Shown in pieces: positions 34,604 through 43,610 of a stretch of DNA of 64,000 nt (its first letter is position 1; each line of letters begins with the position of its first letter). Source of the DNA: Bifidobacterium santillanense (lineage in GTDB: Bacteria > Actinomycetota > Actinomycetes > Actinomycetales > Bifidobacteriaceae). Location: positions 310,001 through 374,000 of the forward strand of contig NZ_JAFEJS010000001.1 of NCBI RefSeq assembly GCF_018555385.1. The letters run 5' to 3'. A model generated the notes under the pieces. The model had not been told where the DNA came from. It worked only from the letters and a program-made list of their open reading frames with translations, and searched no databases. The translations under genes were made by a program, and so were the position numbers.

Positions 34604-35902
34604 TCAGTCGGCGGATGCGCCGGCCGAACGCGCGCCCTCCCGCTCGTACCGGGCGGACTGGCGGCTGAGCAGCACGCCGGAGAACGCCGCGGCGATCAGG
34701 GAGCCGGCGAGCACGCCGAAGCGCGCCTCCGCCGACAGTTCGGGGTTGTCGTAGGCGAGCGAGGCGATGAGGAACGAGACGGTGAAGCCGATGCCGCAGG
34801 CGCACGCGGCGGGGAACATGTCGCGCACGCGCAGCCCCTTGGCCATCCTGAGCCCGCCGAGGTGCGTGGAGACCCATGCGGTGGTCATGATGCCCAGGGG
34901 CTTGCCGACCACGAGCGCGACGATCAGCGCCACGACCAGCGGCGAGAGCAGGAGCGCGGGGCTCAGGGACTCGAAGTGCACGCCGGTGGCGAACAGGGCG
35001 AAGACCGGCAGGGCGAGCAGCGTGGAGAACGGCTGGAGCCTGTGCGCGTAGCGGGAGGCGCGCGGCGTGGTCTCGCCGTGGATCTCCCGCGCCGGGGTGA
35101 GCAGGCCCACCAGCACGCCGGCCAACGTCGGATGCACGCCGACCTCGAACATCGAGACCCATGCGAGGACGCCGACGAGGGCCACGAGCGGCCACGGCAC
35201 GCGCCTCATGCGCACGAGGAGGGCCCAGAGGGCCGCGCACAGGGCGATGCCGCCGAACCAGTACCAGGCGTTGAGCGAGGAGAAGAACACGGCGATCAGG
35301 ATGATCGCCAGCAGGTCGTCCACGGTGGCCAGCGTCATCAGGAACGCCCGGATCGAACCGGGCAGCGCCTTGGCGAACAGGGCGAGCACCGCGAGCGAGA
35401 ACGCGATGTCCGTGGCGGTGGGCACCGCCCATCCGCGTGCCATCTCGGCGAACGTGATGACGGATCCGGTGGTGGTCAGGACCAGTCCCCCGGACGGTCC
35501 CGGACCGTAGAGGGAGAACAGGGCCGTGACGGCGACGAACAGGATCGGCGGAGTGATCATGCCGCCCACGGCGCACAGCATCGGCACGGCGGCGGCCCTG
35601 GGGTTGGCGAGGGATCCGGTGGTGAGCTCCTGCTTGAGGTCGAGGCCGACGGTCAGGAAGAAGACGGTCAGCAGGCCGTCCTGCGCCCAATGGCCGACGG
35701 GCAGGTCGATGTTCGTGCGCGGCAGGGCGATGCGGGTCTCGGCGACCGCCTCGAACAGGTGGGCCGTGGCGGGCAGGTTCGCGAGCACCAGACTGAGGAG
35801 GGCGAACCCGAGCATGATGAGCCCGGAAAGTCGGTCGGAGGCCGCGACGCGGCGGACCGCCGCCCACGCTCCCCCGCCATGCACGCTGTCCCGATCCGTC
35901 AT
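34604..35902 (-). CDS. nhaA: Na+/H+ antiporter NhaA
   Basis: The 432-aa protein has 12 predicted helices. The NhaA hallmarks are FFLTVGLDLKQEL, VPTATDIAF, and LATVDDLLAI, which contains the Asp-Asp pair that binds Na+ and H+, plus a late GIGFTVSFLIASLAY. It exchanges external protons for internal sodium across the membrane and maintains pH and sodium balance. AAGGAG precedes the ATG at 35902. It follows the tRNA cluster on the same strand, after a terminator. No regulator gene of the NhaR type is adjacent. Confidence 0.93.
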   Translation of the reverse strand: MTDRDSVHGGGAWAAVRRVAASDRLSGLIMLGFALLSLVLANLPATAHLFEAVAETRIALPRTNIDLPVGHWAQDGLLTVFFLTVGLDLKQELTTGSLANPRAAAVPMLCAVGGMITPPILFVAVTALFSLYGPGPSGGLVLTTTGSVITFAEMARGWAVPTATDIAFSLAVLALFAKALPGSIRAFLMTLATVDDLLAIILIAVFFSSLNAWYWFGGIALCAALWALLVRMRRVPWPLVALVGVLAWVSMFEVGVHPTLAGVLVGLLTPAREIHGETTPRASRYAHRLQPFSTLLALPVFALFATGVHFESLSPALLLSPLVVALIVALVVGKPLGIMTTAWVSTHLGGLRMAKGLRVRDMFPAACACGIGFTVSFLIASLAYDNPELSAEARFGVLAGSLIAAAFSGVLLSRQSARYEREGARSAGASAD

Positions 35903-35942
35903 ACCGCCACGCTCCTTGCACGAACGACCAGAAAGATTGGAA

Positions 35943-35972
35943 AAGCCCCTGCCGCATGCGCGGAAGGGGCTT
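35943..35972 (-). terminator. Terminator of the tRNA-Arg cluster
   Basis: AAGCCCCT at 35943-35950 pairs with AGGGGCTT at 35965-35972. On the minus strand it lies just after the last tRNA and continues into TTTTCC. Confidence 0.7.
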
Positions 35973-35977
35973 TATCG

Positions 35978-36051
35978 TGCGCCGGACAGGATTCGAACCT
36001 GCGACCTGCTGATCCGTAGTCAGCTGCTCTAATCCGCTGGGCTACCGGCGC
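35978..36051 (-). tRNA. tRNA-Arg (anticodon ACG), copy 3 in transcription order
   Basis: The 74-nt sequence folds as a cloverleaf: acceptor GCGCCGG/CCGGCGC, T arm GCAGG-TTCGAAT-CCTGT, and anticodon arm GCTGA-CTACGGA-TCAGC with anticodon ACG. The discriminator is A and CCA is not encoded. It is identical to two further copies upstream. Confidence 0.97.
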
Positions 36052-36085
36052 ATACCGCTTGTTTATCCTCTTGGGTTAAGAGGTG

Positions 36086-36159
36086 TGCGCCGGACAGGAT
36101 TCGAACCTGCGACCTGCTGATCCGTAGTCAGCTGCTCTAATCCGCTGGGCTACCGGCGC
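36086..36159 (-). tRNA. tRNA-Arg (anticodon ACG), copy 2
   Basis: It is base-for-base identical to the copy at 35978-36051. It is separated from its neighbours by 34- and 35-bp spacers that are near-identical to each other, so gene plus spacer forms a tandem repeat. Confidence 0.97.
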
Positions 36160-36194
36160 ATACCGCTTGTTTATCCTCTTGCGGTGAAGAGGTG

Positions 36195-36268
36195 TGCGCC
36201 GGACAGGATTCGAACCTGCGACCTGCTGATCCGTAGTCAGCTGCTCTAATCCGCTGGGCTACCGGCGC
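36195..36268 (-). tRNA. tRNA-Arg (anticodon ACG), copy 1
   Basis: This is the promoter-proximal copy, identical to the other two. The three are likely processed from one transcript. ACG, read as ICG after deamination, decodes the CGU/CGC/CGA codons that dominate in this GC-rich DNA. Confidence 0.97.
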
Positions 36269-36296
36269 ATGTTGTCTTCGTGAAGCAACTCGAGAT

Positions 36297-36324
36297 ATAT
36301 TACGTGCTTTTGCGTTCTTCGCAA
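36297..36324 (-). promoter_or_regulatory. Promoter of the tRNA-Arg cluster
   Basis: On the minus strand TTGCGA (36319-36324) and TAATAT (36297-36302) are separated by 16 bp, about 30 bp before the first tRNA. The surrounding AT-rich stretch stands out from its GC-rich setting. Confidence 0.6.
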
Positions 36325-36370
36325 GTCGGCGTGTCGCGATCGCGCGTCGCCCCGCCTCCCGGTCGCGCGC

Positions 36371-37684
36371 TCACGCGGCGCGGAGCTGCTCGGAGCGTAC
36401 GAGTTTCGGGGGCGCGGTGCCCAGCACGGCCGCCTCGTCGACGATGACTTGGCCGACGTCGGGCATGCTGGGCAGACGGAACATCGTGTCCTGCAGCGTG
36501 CGCTCGATGATCGAGCGCAGTCCTCGGGCGCCGGTGCCCTGGCTGATGGCGGTCGAGGCGATCGCACGGATGGCCTTCTCCGTGAAGGCGAGGTCGACGC
36601 CGTCGACGGCGAATAGCTTCATGTACTGCTTGACGAGCGAATTGGCCGGCTTGACGAGCACGGCGGCCAGATCGTCCTCGGTGAGCTCGTCGAGGACGCT
36701 GATGACGGGAAGCCGGCCGATGAACTCGGGCAACAGCCCGAAGTCGGCGAGATCGTCGGCGGTGACGTGGCGCAGGATCTCCTCGTCGGGGACCTCGTGG
36801 TCGCGCCACGAGGCGCCGAATCCGCTCTCGCGGGCGCCGAGACGGTTCTTGATGATGTCGGCGAGCCCGACGAACGCGCCGCCGCAGATGAACAGGATGC
36901 CGCGCGTGTTGATCTGCACGGTCTCCTGATCGCGGTGCTTGCGCGTGCCCTCCTCGGGCACGGAGGCGATGGTCCCCTCGAGGATCTTCAGGAGCGCCTG
37001 CTGCACGCCCTCGCCGGACACGTCGCGCGTGATGGAGGTGTTCTCCCCCGACTTGCGGGCGATCTTGTCGATCTCGTCGATGTAGATGATGCCGTGCTCG
37101 GCGCGGGACACGTCGCCGTCCGCCGCCTGGATGAGGCGCTGGAGGATGGTCTCGACGTCGTCGCCGACGTATCCGGCCTCGGTCAGCGTGGTGGCGTCGG
37201 TGATGACGAACGGCACGTTCATCACCCTGGCCAGCGATTGGGCGAGATACGTCTTGCCCACTCCGGTCGACCCCATCAGCAGGATGTTCGACTTGGCGAC
37301 CTCGACGCCGGCGAGCGGATCGAGCCCGTCGGCGCCGGGCATGCCGCCGTGCGCCCGGCCGAGCTGGCCGGCGGCCTCATCGAGCTCCATGTTGACGCGC
37401 TTGTAGTGGTTGTACACGGCGACGGACAGCGCCCGCTTGGCGTCCTGCTGGCCGATCACGTACTGGTCGAGGTAGGCGTTGATCTGCATCGGCTTGGGCA
37501 GCTGCAGCGCGTTGACCTCGGCGTCCTTGCGCCGCTCCTCGGAGATGATGCCGACGCACAGTTCGATGCACTCGTCGCAGATCGCGGCCCCCTGCCCGGT
37601 GACGAGCTTGCGGACCTGATGCTCGGTCTTGCCGCAGAACGTGCAGGCCGGAACCCCGTCGTTGTAGCTCACCACGCGACCCAT
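36371..37684 (-). CDS. clpX: ATP-dependent Clp protease ATP-binding subunit ClpX
   Basis: ClpX is the AAA+ unfoldase that feeds tagged or folded proteins into ClpP. The 437-aa protein starts with the zinc-binding domain ([18 protein letters not shown]). It then shows Walker [13 protein letters not shown], Walker [11 protein letters not shown], and the pore and ClpP-docking regions, with the IGF-type loop replaced by the LGARESGFG region. GGAGAG precedes the ATG at 37684. It is downstream of the clpP pair but separated by a terminator, so it probably has its own promoter. Confidence 0.97.
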   Translation of the reverse strand: MGRVVSYNDGVPACTFCGKTEHQVRKLVTGQGAAICDECIELCVGIISEERRKDAEVNALQLPKPMQINAYLDQYVIGQQDAKRALSVAVYNHYKRVNMELDEAAGQLGRAHGGMPGADGLDPLAGVEVAKSNILLMGSTGVGKTYLAQSLARVMNVPFVITDATTLTEAGYVGDDVETILQRLIQAADGDVSRAEHGIIYIDEIDKIARKSGENTSITRDVSGEGVQQALLKILEGTIASVPEEGTRKHRDQETVQINTRGILFICGGAFVGLADIIKNRLGARESGFGASWRDHEVPDEEILRHVTADDLADFGLLPEFIGRLPVISVLDELTEDDLAAVLVKPANSLVKQYMKLFAVDGVDLAFTEKAIRAIASTAISQGTGARGLRSIIERTLQDTMFRLPSMPDVGQVIVDEAAVLGTAPPKLVRSEQLRAA

Positions 37685-37735
37685 GCGCCACTCTCCGTCG
37701 GTTGATGCAGTAGAAACAGTCGAAATACAAGACTA

Positions 37736-37759
37736 CCCCCGGTCCGTGGGAACCGGGGG
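37736..37759 (-). terminator. Terminator after clpP2
   Basis: CCCCCGGT at 37736-37743 and ACCGGGGG at 37752-37759 form a stem with an 8-nt loop, 15 bp past the clpP2 stop. In the minus direction it is followed by a T-rich stretch. It separates the clpP pair from clpX. Confidence 0.65.
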
Positions 37760-37773
37760 CATTGACGGGCCGC

Positions 37774-38475
37774 CTACTGGCGGTGTTCGAGCACCTCGTC
37801 GACGATGCCGTACTCCTTGGCCTCCTGGGCCGTCAGGAACGTGTCGACCTCGATGTCCTTGCGGATGCGCTCGACGTCCTGGCCGGTGTGCTTGGCGAGC
37901 GTGTTCTCGAGCCACTCGCGCATGCGCAGCATCTCGCGGGCCTGGATCTCGATCTCGGTGGCCTTGCCGAAGCCCTGGTCGATGGCCGGCTGGTGGATCA
38001 GCACGCGGGCGTTCGGCAGCATCAGGCGCTTGCCCTTGGCGCCGGCGGCCAGCAGGATCGCGGCCGCGGAGGCGGCCTGGCCCAGGCACACGGTCTGCAC
38101 GTCGGGCTTGATGTACTGCATGGTGTCGTAGATCGCGGTCATGGCGGTCATCGAGCCGCCGGGCGAGTTGATGTACATCATCACGTCGCGGTTCGGATCC
38201 TGGGACTCGAGCACGAGCAGCTGCGCCATGATGTCGTCGGCGGAGGTGTCGTCCACCTGCACGCCCATGAAGATGATGCGGTCCTCGAACAGACGCGTGT
38301 ACGGGTCCTGCCTCTTGAAGCCGTACGGGGTCTTCTCCTCGAACTGCGGCAGGATGTAGCGGTTCTGCGGGGCGAACGCGGCCTCGCGGCGGGCGGACGG
38401 CATGAAGCCGACGACGCCGGCGGGGCCGGCCAGACGGTCGGCGCGGGCGGCGAACTTCGCTTCCTCACTTGCCAT
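37774..38475 (-). CDS. clpP2: ATP-dependent Clp protease proteolytic subunit ClpP2
   Basis: The 233-aa serine protease subunit has the catalytic triad serine in GQAASAAA, histidine in LIHQPA and aspartate in EVDTFLTAQEA. It follows clpP1 by 5 bp. Actinobacteria carry two distinct ClpP proteins that assemble as mixed ClpP1P2 rings, and this arrangement is typical. The N-terminal 35 aa are longer than in E. coli ClpP. The ATG at 38475 is supported by GGGAGAG. Confidence 0.95.
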   Translation of the reverse strand: MASEEAKFAARADRLAGPAGVVGFMPSARREAAFAPQNRYILPQFEEKTPYGFKRQDPYTRLFEDRIIFMGVQVDDTSADDIMAQLLVLESQDPNRDVMMYINSPGGSMTAMTAIYDTMQYIKPDVQTVCLGQAASAAAILLAAGAKGKRLMLPNARVLIHQPAIDQGFGKATEIEIQAREMLRMREWLENTLAKHTGQDVERIRKDIEVDTFLTAQEAKEYGIVDEVLEHRQ

Positions 38476-38480
38476 ATCGG

Positions 38481-39107
38481 TCACTCTCCCTTCGTCATCG
38501 AATCGTGCGTGGTGATGATCTTGTCCACGAAGCCGTACTCCAGCGCCTGCTGGGCGGTGAACCAGTGGTCGTACTCGTTGTCGCGGTAGATCTCCTCGAC
38601 GGTGTGGCCCGTCTGCTCGGCGGTCAGCTCGCTCATGGTCTTCTTCATGTCCATGATGAGCTCGGCGTTGATGCGCACGTCGGTGGTGGTGCCGCCGATG
38701 CCGCCGGACGGCTGGTGCATGAGCACGCGGGCGTGCGAGGTCAGGAAGCGCTTGCCCTTGGTGCCCGAGCTCAGCAGGAACTGGCCCATGGAGGCGCACA
38801 GGCCGAGGCCCACGGTCGCCACGTCCGGCTCGATGAGCTGCATCGTGTCGTAGATGGCCATGCCGGCGGTGATGGAGCCGCCGGGCGAGTTGATGTACAG
38901 CCAGATGTCCTTCTTCGGGTCCTCCGCGGCCAGCATGAGCATCTGCGCGCAGATGCGGTTGGCCATGTCGTCCTTGACCTCCTCACCCATCCAGATGATG
39001 CGGTCCTTCAGGAGACGGTTGAAGACCGGGTCGGCGAATCCGGCCGGCGCGTCGTCGCCCGCCATGACCGGGAGGGTTGCAAGAGTGTTGCTCACCATAT
39101 TCTCCAT
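38481..39107 (-). CDS. clpP1: ATP-dependent Clp protease proteolytic subunit ClpP1
   Basis: The 208-aa subunit carries Ser in GLCASMGQF, His in LMHQPSGG and Asp in YDHWFTAQ, the ClpP triad. It is the first gene of the clpP1-clpP2 pair. Starts at 39107 or 39098 are both possible: GGAG lies within the first codons of the longer form and only 3 nt before the shorter ATG. ClpP1P2 with ClpX degrades misfolded and tagged proteins. Confidence 0.95.
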   Translation of the reverse strand: MENMVSNTLATLPVMAGDDAPAGFADPVFNRLLKDRIIWMGEEVKDDMANRICAQMLMLAAEDPKKDIWLYINSPGGSITAGMAIYDTMQLIEPDVATVGLGLCASMGQFLLSSGTKGKRFLTSHARVLMHQPSGGIGGTTTDVRINAELIMDMKKTMSELTAEQTGHTVEEIYRDNEYDHWFTAQQALEYGFVDKIITTHDSMTKGE

Positions 39108-39217
39108 TTCGAATGCAATTCGTCAAACATCGTCCAGACTACCGCCTTCAAGCGACGGAGGCGCCCGGAACGGCCGTTTTCGGCTCGCCGCGTAGGATTC
39201 GCCGGACGTGAGGGCCC

Positions 39218-40621
39218 CTACCGATTCGCCCTCGCGCCGCTCCAGGCGGCGAGCAGCCACTGGGAGACGAAGGCCGAGGCGGCCACGGCCAGTCCCACGG
39301 GGACGAAGAAGGTCAGCGGCGCCTCGGTCAGCTCCATCACGAGGCACATGGCCATGAGCGGTGCCTGCTGGGAGGCGCTCAGCAGCGCGGCGGCGCCGAT
39401 GAGCGCGCAGGCCGTGACCGAGTCGGAGGGGAAGGCGAGCATCCAGATCAGGCCGAGCATCGCGCCCAGCGTGGCGCCGAGTGCGATGCCGGGCTGGAGC
39501 ACGCCGCCCGAAGCGCCGGAGCGGATCGTGACGAGCGTCATCACGGCCTTGGCCGCGAACGTGAGCGCGAGCACGCCCAGGATCGGCCAGAAGGCGGAGA
39601 GGGACAGCACGGCGCCGGCGTTCGGCGCGGCTCCCCCATTGGCCGCGAGCAGGGTCCACGGCGACGCCGCGGCGGAGGCGGAGGACTGCGCCGCGCCGGA
39701 CTCGCCGGCAATCTGCGGGATGAACGTGGACAGGCCGAGCTGCGCGGCCGCGCGGCCGTTGCCCATGACCTGCGGCACGACGAGGGCGACCAGGCCGGTC
39801 AGGACGCCGGCCAGCGGCATCTGCCACAGGATGGCGGCCCCCGTGGGCTTGTGCTTCTCGGCCCACGACGATCCCCTGCGGAAGAGCGCGCCGGCCACGC
39901 CGCACGCCGCGCCGCACAGCAGGGCGAACAGCATGAGGCTGGGCGTGGACTGCGGCTGCATCGCGGTGATGTCGTAGAAGGTGTGGTGCCCCTTGATGGC
40001 GGCCGCCGTGAACGCCGCCGTGGCGGACATGCCCAGTCCGAACGCGACCTTCTCGATGGTCACGTCGGCCAGCAGGATCTCGACGGCGAAGAACATGCCC
40101 GCCAGCGGCGCGTTGTAGACGCCGCCGAGACCGGCGCCCGCCGCGACGGCCACGATCATGCGCCGGTCGATCGCGCCGTCTCCGTCGCCGCCGATGTGCA
40201 GCAGGTCGCAGAAGCGCTGGGCGAGCATCGCGCCGAGCTCGCGCGGGGCGACCTCACGGCCGATCGAGGCCCCCGAGCCGACGATGAAGATCTGCAGCAC
40301 GACGTGGGCGATGGTCTGCCAGAACGGCATGCGTTCGCCCGCGACGGCCTTCTTGACGGACGGCACCTTGGCGCTTCTCGTGCGCAGCAGATACCAGGCC
40401 ACGCCCGCGACGGACAGGCCGACGGTCACGGAGACGGCGCGGCGCAGGCCGGGCACACCGAACGGCCCCGGCAGTCCCGCGCCCTCGACGTAGCCGAGCA
40501 TCATGTGCTCGATGCCGTAGAGCAGCAGGGTGAGCAGTCCCGCGCCGGCGCCTATCAGCGCGCCGAGCGCCAACGTGGCCGCGGTCAGCCAGCCGATGCG
40601 TCTGGGGTCGATGGTCCTCAT
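39218..40621 (-). CDS. Divergent ClC-type chloride channel/antiporter family protein
   Basis: The 467-aa membrane protein has the ClC fold pattern: GSGASIGREVAPRELGAML in place of the classical GKxGPxVHxG, a central GGVYNAPLAGMFFAVE, and GASGGVLQPGIALGATLG near the end. The gating glutamate position is kept (GREV), but the selectivity sequence differs from textbook ClC proteins. It may therefore transport chloride, fluoride or another anion. The ATG at 40621 has GGAGG about 11 nt upstream and is preferred over 40639. It is a single transcription unit, following tig on the same strand. Confidence 0.85.
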   Translation of the reverse strand: MRTIDPRRIGWLTAATLALGALIGAGAGLLTLLLYGIEHMMLGYVEGAGLPGPFGVPGLRRAVSVTVGLSVAGVAWYLLRTRSAKVPSVKKAVAGERMPFWQTIAHVVLQIFIVGSGASIGREVAPRELGAMLAQRFCDLLHIGGDGDGAIDRRMIVAVAAGAGLGGVYNAPLAGMFFAVEILLADVTIEKVAFGLGMSATAAFTAAAIKGHHTFYDITAMQPQSTPSLMLFALLCGAACGVAGALFRRGSSWAEKHKPTGAAILWQMPLAGVLTGLVALVVPQVMGNGRAAAQLGLSTFIPQIAGESGAAQSSASAAASPWTLLAANGGAAPNAGAVLSLSAFWPILGVLALTFAAKAVMTLVTIRSGASGGVLQPGIALGATLGAMLGLIWMLAFPSDSVTACALIGAAALLSASQQAPLMAMCLVMELTEAPLTFFVPVGLAVAASAFVSQWLLAAWSGARANR

Positions 40622-40719
40622 GTCCGTTCCGTCCTCCATGTACTCCGTCGGCCGCCGGGGATGCCGGGGCCGAATCATGGCGCCACGCCGATGGGCGAAC
40701 CGTTATTTCAGAGCGACGC

Positions 40720-40745
40720 CGTGGTGAAATTTTTATTTCACCACG
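40720..40745. promoter_or_regulatory. AT-rich palindrome upstream of the ClC gene
   Basis: CGTGGTGAAAT at 40720-40730 and ATTTCACCACG at 40735-40745 are exact inverses around TTTT. A direct repeat TTATTTCA occurs at 40703-40710 and 40733-40740. Its location 100 bp before the ClC start suggests an operator. Confidence 0.5.
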
Positions 40746-40802
40746 ATACCCATCGCTTTGTAACGTCGACGTGTACACGGATCGGCGGCTCCGATACGAC
40801 GA

Positions 40803-40833
40803 AGGGCCGGTGCCCCGTATGGGGTCCGGCCCT
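40803..40833 (-). terminator. Terminator after tig
   Basis: AGGGCCGG at 40803-40810 and CCGGCCCT at 40826-40833 form a stem extended by an inner CCCC/GGGG. It lies 56-86 nt past the tig stop in the transcription direction. Confidence 0.6.
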
Positions 40834-40888
40834 GAATCGTCATGCGTCAGCGACGGTCATCCGGCGTCGACGCGGCGAGCGAAATCGC

Positions 40889-42256
40889 TCACTCGCCGTC
40901 CTTGGCGGACAGCTCGTCGGCGACCGCGGCGGCGGCGGAAGCGGCCTCGACGGACTCGGCCTCCTCATCCTCGGCGGCCTCGCCGAGGAAGGCGGACAGA
41001 TCCACCTCCTCGCCGTTGGCGGTGAACTTGACGGCGCGCATGCCGGCCAGCAGACCCTTGGAACGGCCGACCTCCTGCACGGCAGAGCCGAGCTGGCCGT
41101 TCTTGATGATGGCCTGGATGAAGGCGTTCGGATCCATGCCGTACTGCTGGGCGATGGAGGCGAGGAAGTTGAACACGTCGGCCTGGGAGACCTGGACGTC
41201 CATCTTCTCGGCGAGGGTGTCGAGCAGGATCTGGTCCTTGAGCTCCTTCTCGGCGCCCTCCTCGGCCTGCTGCTTCTGCTCGTCGGTGGCCTTCTCCGGA
41301 TCCGGGGTCAGGCCCTTGAGGTGCTCCTCGACGGCGGCGGCCTTCACGCCCTTCGGCACCGGGATCTCGAGGCCCTCGGCCAGCTTGGCCAGGAAGGCGT
41401 CGCGGGCCTCGGTGGCCTGACGGCCCTTGGCGTCCTCGCCGGCGGCCTTGCGGATGTCGGCCTTGAGCTCGTCGAGCGTGTCGAACTCGGAGGCCTCCTG
41501 GGCGAAGTCGTCGTCGAGCTCCGGGAGCTCCTCGGCCTTCACGGAGTTGACCTTGACCTTGACGGTGGCCTTCTGGCCCTCGTGCTCGCCGGCCTCCAGC
41601 GTGCCCTCGAAGGTGGTCTCCTCACCGGCGGACAGGCCCTCGAGGGCCTCATCCAGACCGTCGAGCATGGTGTTGGAGCCGAGCTCGTAGCTCACGCCCT
41701 CCTGGGAGTCGACGGTCTCGCCGTCGATCTCGGCGGACAGGTCGATGTTCGCGTAGTCGCCCTTGGCGGCCGGACGGTCGACGCCCACCAGGGTGCCGAA
41801 GCGCTGGCGCAGGGTCTCGAGGCGCTTGTCGACGTCCTCGTCGGTGACCTCCGGGGCGGAGATGGCGATCTCCATGCCCTCGAGCTCCGGCAGCTCAATG
41901 TCCGGGCGGCGCTCGACGGTGGCGGTGAACTTGAGCTTGGTCTCGTCCTTGGCGGATTCCGGAACGTCGACGACGTCGAACTCCGGCTGGGCCATCGGGT
42001 GGATCTTCTTCTCCTCGAGGGCCTTGGAGTACAGCTCCGGCACGCCATCGTTGACGGCCTGACCGGCGACGGCGCCGAAACCGAAACGCTGGTCGATGAT
42101 CTTGCCCGGAACGTGACCCTTGCGGAAGCCCGGCACGTTCACCTGCTTGGCGATGTCCTTGCGGGCGGCATCGAGGTACGGGTCGAACTCCTCCGGTTCG
42201 ACGGTGATGGTGAGCTTCACCTTGGTGGGTTCGAGGTTACGAACGCTGATCTTCAC
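40889..42256 (-). CDS. tig: Trigger factor
   Basis: Trigger factor is the ribosome-bound chaperone and peptidyl-prolyl isomerase that meets nascent chains at the exit tunnel. The 455-aa protein has the ribosome-binding loop VPGFRKGHVPGKIIDQRFG and the FKBP-like domain (about residues 150-240). A helical C-terminal chaperone domain and an acidic Ala/Glu-rich tail follow. The start is GTG at 42256, with GGAG 7 nt upstream. Genes for ClC and the Clp proteases follow on the same strand. Confidence 0.96.
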   Translation of the reverse strand: MKISVRNLEPTKVKLTITVEPEEFDPYLDAARKDIAKQVNVPGFRKGHVPGKIIDQRFGFGAVAGQAVNDGVPELYSKALEEKKIHPMAQPEFDVVDVPESAKDETKLKFTATVERRPDIELPELEGMEIAISAPEVTDEDVDKRLETLRQRFGTLVGVDRPAAKGDYANIDLSAEIDGETVDSQEGVSYELGSNTMLDGLDEALEGLSAGEETTFEGTLEAGEHEGQKATVKVKVNSVKAEELPELDDDFAQEASEFDTLDELKADIRKAAGEDAKGRQATEARDAFLAKLAEGLEIPVPKGVKAAAVEEHLKGLTPDPEKATDEQKQQAEEGAEKELKDQILLDTLAEKMDVQVSQADVFNFLASIAQQYGMDPNAFIQAIIKNGQLGSAVQEVGRSKGLLAGMRAVKFTANGEEVDLSAFLGEAAEDEEAESVEAASAAAAVADELSAKDGE

Positions 42257-42308
42257 GCTAAACGCTCCTGAAAAGTCGTGTTTTCCTAATACTGCCCGAA
42301 GGCAACCG

Positions 42309-43610
42309 TCATAGTATAGCGCGCGACACGGACGCGGCGATCAACGCCACCTGCCAGTCGCGGGCTCCCTGCTCCCTGAGGAACGCGTCCACGTCGCGTC
42401 CGGCGGGATCGTCGGTCCAGCACAGGTTGCGGATGATCTGCGGCTTGATGATGACCTCGGCCGGGGTGCGCGTGTCCTCGGCGATCTGGTTGATGACGCG
42501 CCGCACGCGCTGCAGGCGCTCCCTGCGCTCGGGGCGGCGGTCCCACAGGCGCATCGCGCGCGGCGCGTTCGCCTCGGCGTCGTTCGCGCAGCCGCCGGCC
42601 GGCATGGACGGCAGATCCCGGGGCGGCAGGGCCAGGGCCTCCTGGATCGCGGTCTTCCACACGGACGGCTTCACGGCGCGCTGGATCGGCGCGTAGCGTT
42701 CGAACATCTTGTCCTGCTCGCCGCCGGTGTGGATGCGCACGCGCTCGTTGAGCGAACGCACGGCGCGGAACTCGCGCGCGTTGCGCGGCTTGCGCTCGGC
42801 CGCCTCGATGATGGAGGCGTCGGAGAGCAGCAGCGTGGGGGCGATGTCGTAGCTCCGGGCGAGCTCGTCGCGCCTGGTCCACAGCGCCCGCGCCACGGCC
42901 AGGCCCCGACGGTCCCTGGCGAGTCTGGTGATGTGCGAGATGCGCAGCCACGGGACCGGGTGCTCGTGCCGGGGCACGCCGGAGGTGCCCTCGGCGAGGA
43001 TGTGAGAGAACTCCTCCTCGGCCCAGCCCGTCTTGCCGTGGCGCTCGAGGTCGGCGCGCATCAGGCGTTCGAGCTCGATGAGCAGCTCGACGTCGAGTGC
43101 GGCGTAGTTGCGCCAGTCGCGAGGCAGCGGACGGTACGACCAGTCGGCCGCGGAGTGCTCCTTGGCCAGCGTGATGCCGAGGTAGTGCTCGGTGACGGCG
43201 GCGAGGCCGAAGCGGTGGAGTCCCAGCAGCCGGGCGGCCATCTCCGTGTCGAACAGGCGGCGCGGTCTCAGGCCGAGGTCGGCGAAGCCGGGCAGGTCCA
43301 TCATCGCGTCGTGGAGAATCCACGTCGCGTCGCCGACGGCGCCGTTGAACTGGTTCCAGTCGACGCCGGCGCGCGTGAGCGCCACCGGATCGAGCAGGAA
43401 GATGCCCGCCCCCTCGCGTTTGAACTGGATGAGCCAGTCCTCGTGTCCGTAGCGGAAGCCGGAGGCGCGTTCGGCGTCAGCGGCAAGCGATCCGGACGCC
43501 GAGGCCAGCGCCTCGCATGCCCTGTGGTACCCGGCGATGGTGTCGGTGACGTCCGGCACTCCCCCGCGCGGTTCGGTCTGCAGTCGTGGTTCCTGTCTGG
43601 GATCAGTCAA
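42309..43610 (-). CDS. rnd: Ribonuclease D-like 3'-5' exonuclease with HRDC domain
   Basis: The 433-aa protein begins with a DEDD exonuclease domain: IFLLDPVAL, the ATWILHDAMMDLPGF and LFDTEMAARLLG segments, and WSYRPLPRDWRNYAALDVEL with the YxxxD motif. An HRDC-like C-terminal domain follows. The first acidic residue of DEDD is in FLLDP. The start is taken as TTG at 43610, which has GAGGA upstream and overlaps the DUF3000 stop. A GTG at about 43558 is an alternative. DUF3000-rnd coupling is a familiar actinobacterial order. Its substrates are stable-RNA 3' ends. Confidence 0.82.
   Translation of the reverse strand: MTDPRQEPRLQTEPRGGVPDVTDTIAGYHRACEALASASGSLAADAERASGFRYGHEDWLIQFKREGAGIFLLDPVALTRAGVDWNQFNGAVGDATWILHDAMMDLPGFADLGLRPRRLFDTEMAARLLGLHRFGLAAVTEHYLGITLAKEHSAADWSYRPLPRDWRNYAALDVELLIELERLMRADLERHGKTGWAEEEFSHILAEGTSGVPRHEHPVPWLRISHITRLARDRRGLAVARALWTRRDELARSYDIAPTLLLSDASIIEAAERKPRNAREFRAVRSLNERVRIHTGGEQDKMFERYAPIQRAVKPSVWKTAIQEALALPPRDLPSMPAGGCANDAEANAPRAMRLWDRRPERRERLQRVRRVINQIAEDTRTPAEVIIKPQIIRNLCWTDDPAGRDVDAFLREQGARDWQVALIAASVSRAIL

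Noticed and set aside
35978-36268. The three near-identical ~108-bp units as a CRISPR-like or satellite repeat
   Set aside because: Each unit is a complete, foldable tRNA-Arg gene with a short spacer; there are no variable spacers or cas genes.
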